Below are positions 4,763-6,468 of a stretch of DNA of 6,468 nt, one piece after another (the first letter of the stretch is position 1; the number at the start of each line of letters is the position of its first letter). This stretch comes from CAYJOG01 sp964371695 [NCBI: uncultured bacterium] (GTDB lineage: Bacteria; CAYJOG01): contig CAYJOG010000085.1 of NCBI GenBank assembly GCA_964371695.1, positions 2,426 to 8,893 of the forward strand. Reading direction: 5' to 3'. A program made the translations under genes and the position numbers. The notes beneath the pieces were generated by a model. It was not told the origin of the DNA, did no database searches, and worked only from the letters and a program-made list of their open reading frames with translations.

Positions 4763-6468
4763 ATGAAAAACTTTTTGCCCCGATGGTGGCTGTGGCTGCT
4801 GCCTTGTCTGTTTTTTTTCACGGGTCAGCGGGCCGGTGCGGTCACCGCGCTTTTTCAGAATGGGGAAGGTTGGTTTGACGCGCCTTTTCCCTCGGCCCGG
4901 TGGTCGCGGCCCGATGGCGGCTTGATTTTGCCGCCCCTGCCCAAAAAGGCAGACAAGGAGATGAAGAATCTGTGGAAGGGGTTTGAGACAGACAACCAGG
5001 GTTTTTCTGTCGCGCCGCTGGTGGTGTTTCCCCTGAGTGGCGCGCTGGACGAAAAAAAACTCCCCGATCACCCCCGCGAAACCATCCTGCGCACCGCGCC
5101 TGTTTTTCTCATGGCCATTCAGCCGGGCGCGCGGGATTACGGCCTGCTGTATCCGCTGAAAGTGTGGCAGGTGAAGGCAGACAAGGGCGAAAAAGCAACG
5201 CACTATCTGGTGTTCTCGCCCATGCCGGGTGTGACGCTGGAGCCGGGCGCGTGGTACGCAGCCGTGCTCACCACCCACCTGAAAGACAAAAAGGGCGGAG
5301 CACTCAAGGCCGACATGCCTTTTCTCAGTGTGTTTGCCAACACGCGCCGGGCCGGTGCGGTGGGGTTTGGTTTTGGCCTGCTGCATCAGGCCATGGCCGC
5401 ACGCCAACTGGACCTGCGTACGGTGGCCGCCGCCACGGTTTTTCAAACGGGCAAACCCTTTGACGAAATGTTTCAACTGGCGGAATATCAGCGCACGCTC
5501 AAGACACCGGTGTTCGCGCCCCAGGGCAAAAGCGAGCAGAACAAAACCTTTTGCCGTCAGGACGGCCACGTGGACCTGCCGTTGTTCCGGCATCCCAAAC
5601 AGCAGCGGATGTGGTTCAAGCTGGGGGGACAACCCGCACAATTCGGTGTGCGCCCCCTCACGGTGTCGCTTTTTATTCCCGCCCGCCCCGTGCCGGGTCC
5701 GGGTTTTCCCGTGGTGGTGGTAGAAGAGCCGGACGGTGGCCTGAAAAATGCCGGTGTGCTCTCGGCGGTGAAAGCCCTGAGCGCACAGGGCGTGGCGGCT
5801 GTGGTGCTGCACGAGGAGTCCAATTCCAAAATGATTGAGGCTGATTTTTTTCAGGTCCGTGATTTCTTCCGCCAGCGGGCGGTGGATGTCATCGGTGCCG
5901 GGGCCATGATGCGTGAAGCGGTTTTCTCACGGGAGATGTGTCCGGCGGCGGCCTTCAAGATACGGTTTTCTCGTCTGGAAACCGGCCTTTGGGGTATTGG
6001 TAATGGAAGTGGGGTCGCCGCATCCGCTTTGGGTGCGGGCAAGTTTTGGCGGTCAGGTGTTTTTTCGGAAAGCGCCCATGTGTGGTGGTTGGGGAACGTC
6101 GTGCTTCTGCCTATTTTGGAACCTTGGCAAGGTGCAGAACATGTGGAATCCCTGTTGACCATCATGTCCTTTGAAAAAAGCTTCGAGAATATGGTCGCTC
6201 CCAAGTGGTTGTTGAATCCACCACCGGCCACGCCGCCCAAACATGTCCTGCTGATTGGCGACGCAGAAGAAGACGGGGCGCTGGCCCTGGCCGGTGGCCT
6301 GGAGGCTGCGGGTGAGTTCCCCAAAAAACTCAAGCGGGTGATTGAACAGAACGCCATGGTGGGTCTGAAACAGCGGCCCCTGCCCGTGCGCTCCAACCAG
6401 CGTTATGGCCCCATGGCGGTGACGGCGGCGTGGGTTTTTCCGGCGCGGGACAAAAAAAAGAATTGGAC
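4763..6468 (+). CDS. Exported alpha/beta-hydrolase-like protein, Pla-1/cef lipase-type architecture (3' end outside window)
   Basis: 568 codons are open to the right edge. The ATG is preceded by AGGGGG at 8 bases. The N-terminus MKNFLPRWWLWLLPCLFFFTG... is a signal peptide with a probable cut after A-G-A (res 24-26), and there is no lipobox. Residues 35-170 resemble the N-terminal Ig-like region of large extracellular lipases: a DAPFPSARW segment, then GFSVAPLVVFPLSG, then TLEPGAWYAAVLTTHLKD (res 158-175). From about 295 the layout follows the hydrolase core: VRPLTVSLFIPARPVPGPGF, strand PVVVV (316-320), AVKALSAQGVAAVVL, and DFFQVRDFFRQRAVDVIG (361-378), which matches the RDNLRQ region of these enzymes. 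Where the oxyanion HG motif is expected there is EEPDGG (321-326), and at the nucleophile elbow GNGSGV (413-418) stands instead of GxSxG. It may therefore be a non-catalytic relative, or use S416 in an unusual context. Likely co-transcribed with the 276-residue protein upstream. Confidence 0.72.
   Translation, partial: MKNFLPRWWLWLLPCLFFFTGQRAGAVTALFQNGEGWFDAPFPSARWSRPDGGLILPPLPKKADKEMKNLWKGFETDNQGFSVAPLVVFPLSGALDEKKLPDHPRETILRTAPVFLMAIQPGARDYGLLYPLKVWQVKADKGEKATHYLVFSPMPGVTLEPGAWYAAVLTTHLKDKKGGALKADMPFLSVFANTRRAGAVGFGFGLLHQAMAARQLDLRTVAAATVFQTGKPFDEMFQLAEYQRTLKTPVFAPQGKSEQNKTFCRQDGHVDLPLFRHPKQQRMWFKLGGQPAQFGVRPLTVSLFIPARPVPGPGFPVVVVEEPDGGLKNAGVLSAVKALSAQGVAAVVLHEESNSKMIEADFFQVRDFFRQRAVDVIGAGAMMREAVFSREMCPAAAFKIRFSRLETGLWGIGNGSGVAASALGAGKFWRSGVFSESAHVWWLGNVVLLPILEPWQGAEHVESLLTIMSFEKSFENMVAPKWLLNPPPATPPKHVLLIGDAEEDGALALAGGLEAAGEFPKKLKRVIEQNAMVGLKQRPLPVRSNQRYGPMAVTAAWVFPARDKKKNW

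Noticed and set aside
4526-5812. 428-codon minus-strand open frame across the two plus-strand genes
   Set aside because: It crosses the boundary of two well-supported plus-strand genes, has low-complexity composition and no motif.

Overview
This 6.5 kb window is high-GC (roughly 60%) bacterial DNA, most likely from a Gram-negative proteobacterium. The clues are two predicted exported proteins with Sec-type signal peptides, an alanine/lysine/proline-rich H1-like histone of the kind common in Pseudomonadota, and a palindromic repeat resembling the Neisseria/betaproteobacterial dRS3 type. I cannot fix the genus from the sequence.

Layout, left to right. (1) Positions 1 to about 1000, minus strand: a mannose-6-phosphate isomerase (manA type), nearly complete but running off the left edge. 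(2) About 1097-2806, plus strand and divergent from manA: an exported protein made almost entirely of ankyrin repeats, with a single CXXC pair near its end. (3) 2807-3263: a gene-free interval that is full of structure. It holds a degenerate purine-rich repeat, a long nested inverted repeat with a dRS3-like core, a compact element that folds on paper into a three-way junction (2992-3120), a further hairpin, and a perfect 15-bp bidirectional terminator. (4) 3264-3563, minus strand: an H1-like histone with an internal 66-bp duplication. (5) 3564-3906: a divergent intergenic region with a cluster of DnaA-box-like 9-mers, two of them perfect TTATNCACA matches, and an 11-bp inverted repeat. (6) 3907-4737 and 4763-6468 (runs off the right edge), plus strand: a probable two-gene operon. 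It encodes an unrecognised all-helical cytoplasmic protein and an exported protein laid out like the large Pla-1/cef-type lipases, but apparently without the oxyanion HG and GxSxG motifs where they are expected.

The genes do not form one obvious pathway. ManA is housekeeping sugar metabolism (GDP-mannose and polysaccharide precursors). The ankyrin protein and the degenerate hydrolase are both envelope or periplasmic candidates. The histone and the DnaA-box cluster both concern chromosome organisation and lie side by side. I see no phage, transposase, CRISPR, tRNA or rRNA gene. The most novel material is the three-way-junction element, the DnaA-box cluster beside a nucleoid-protein gene, and the hydrolase-like protein that looks catalytically dead.
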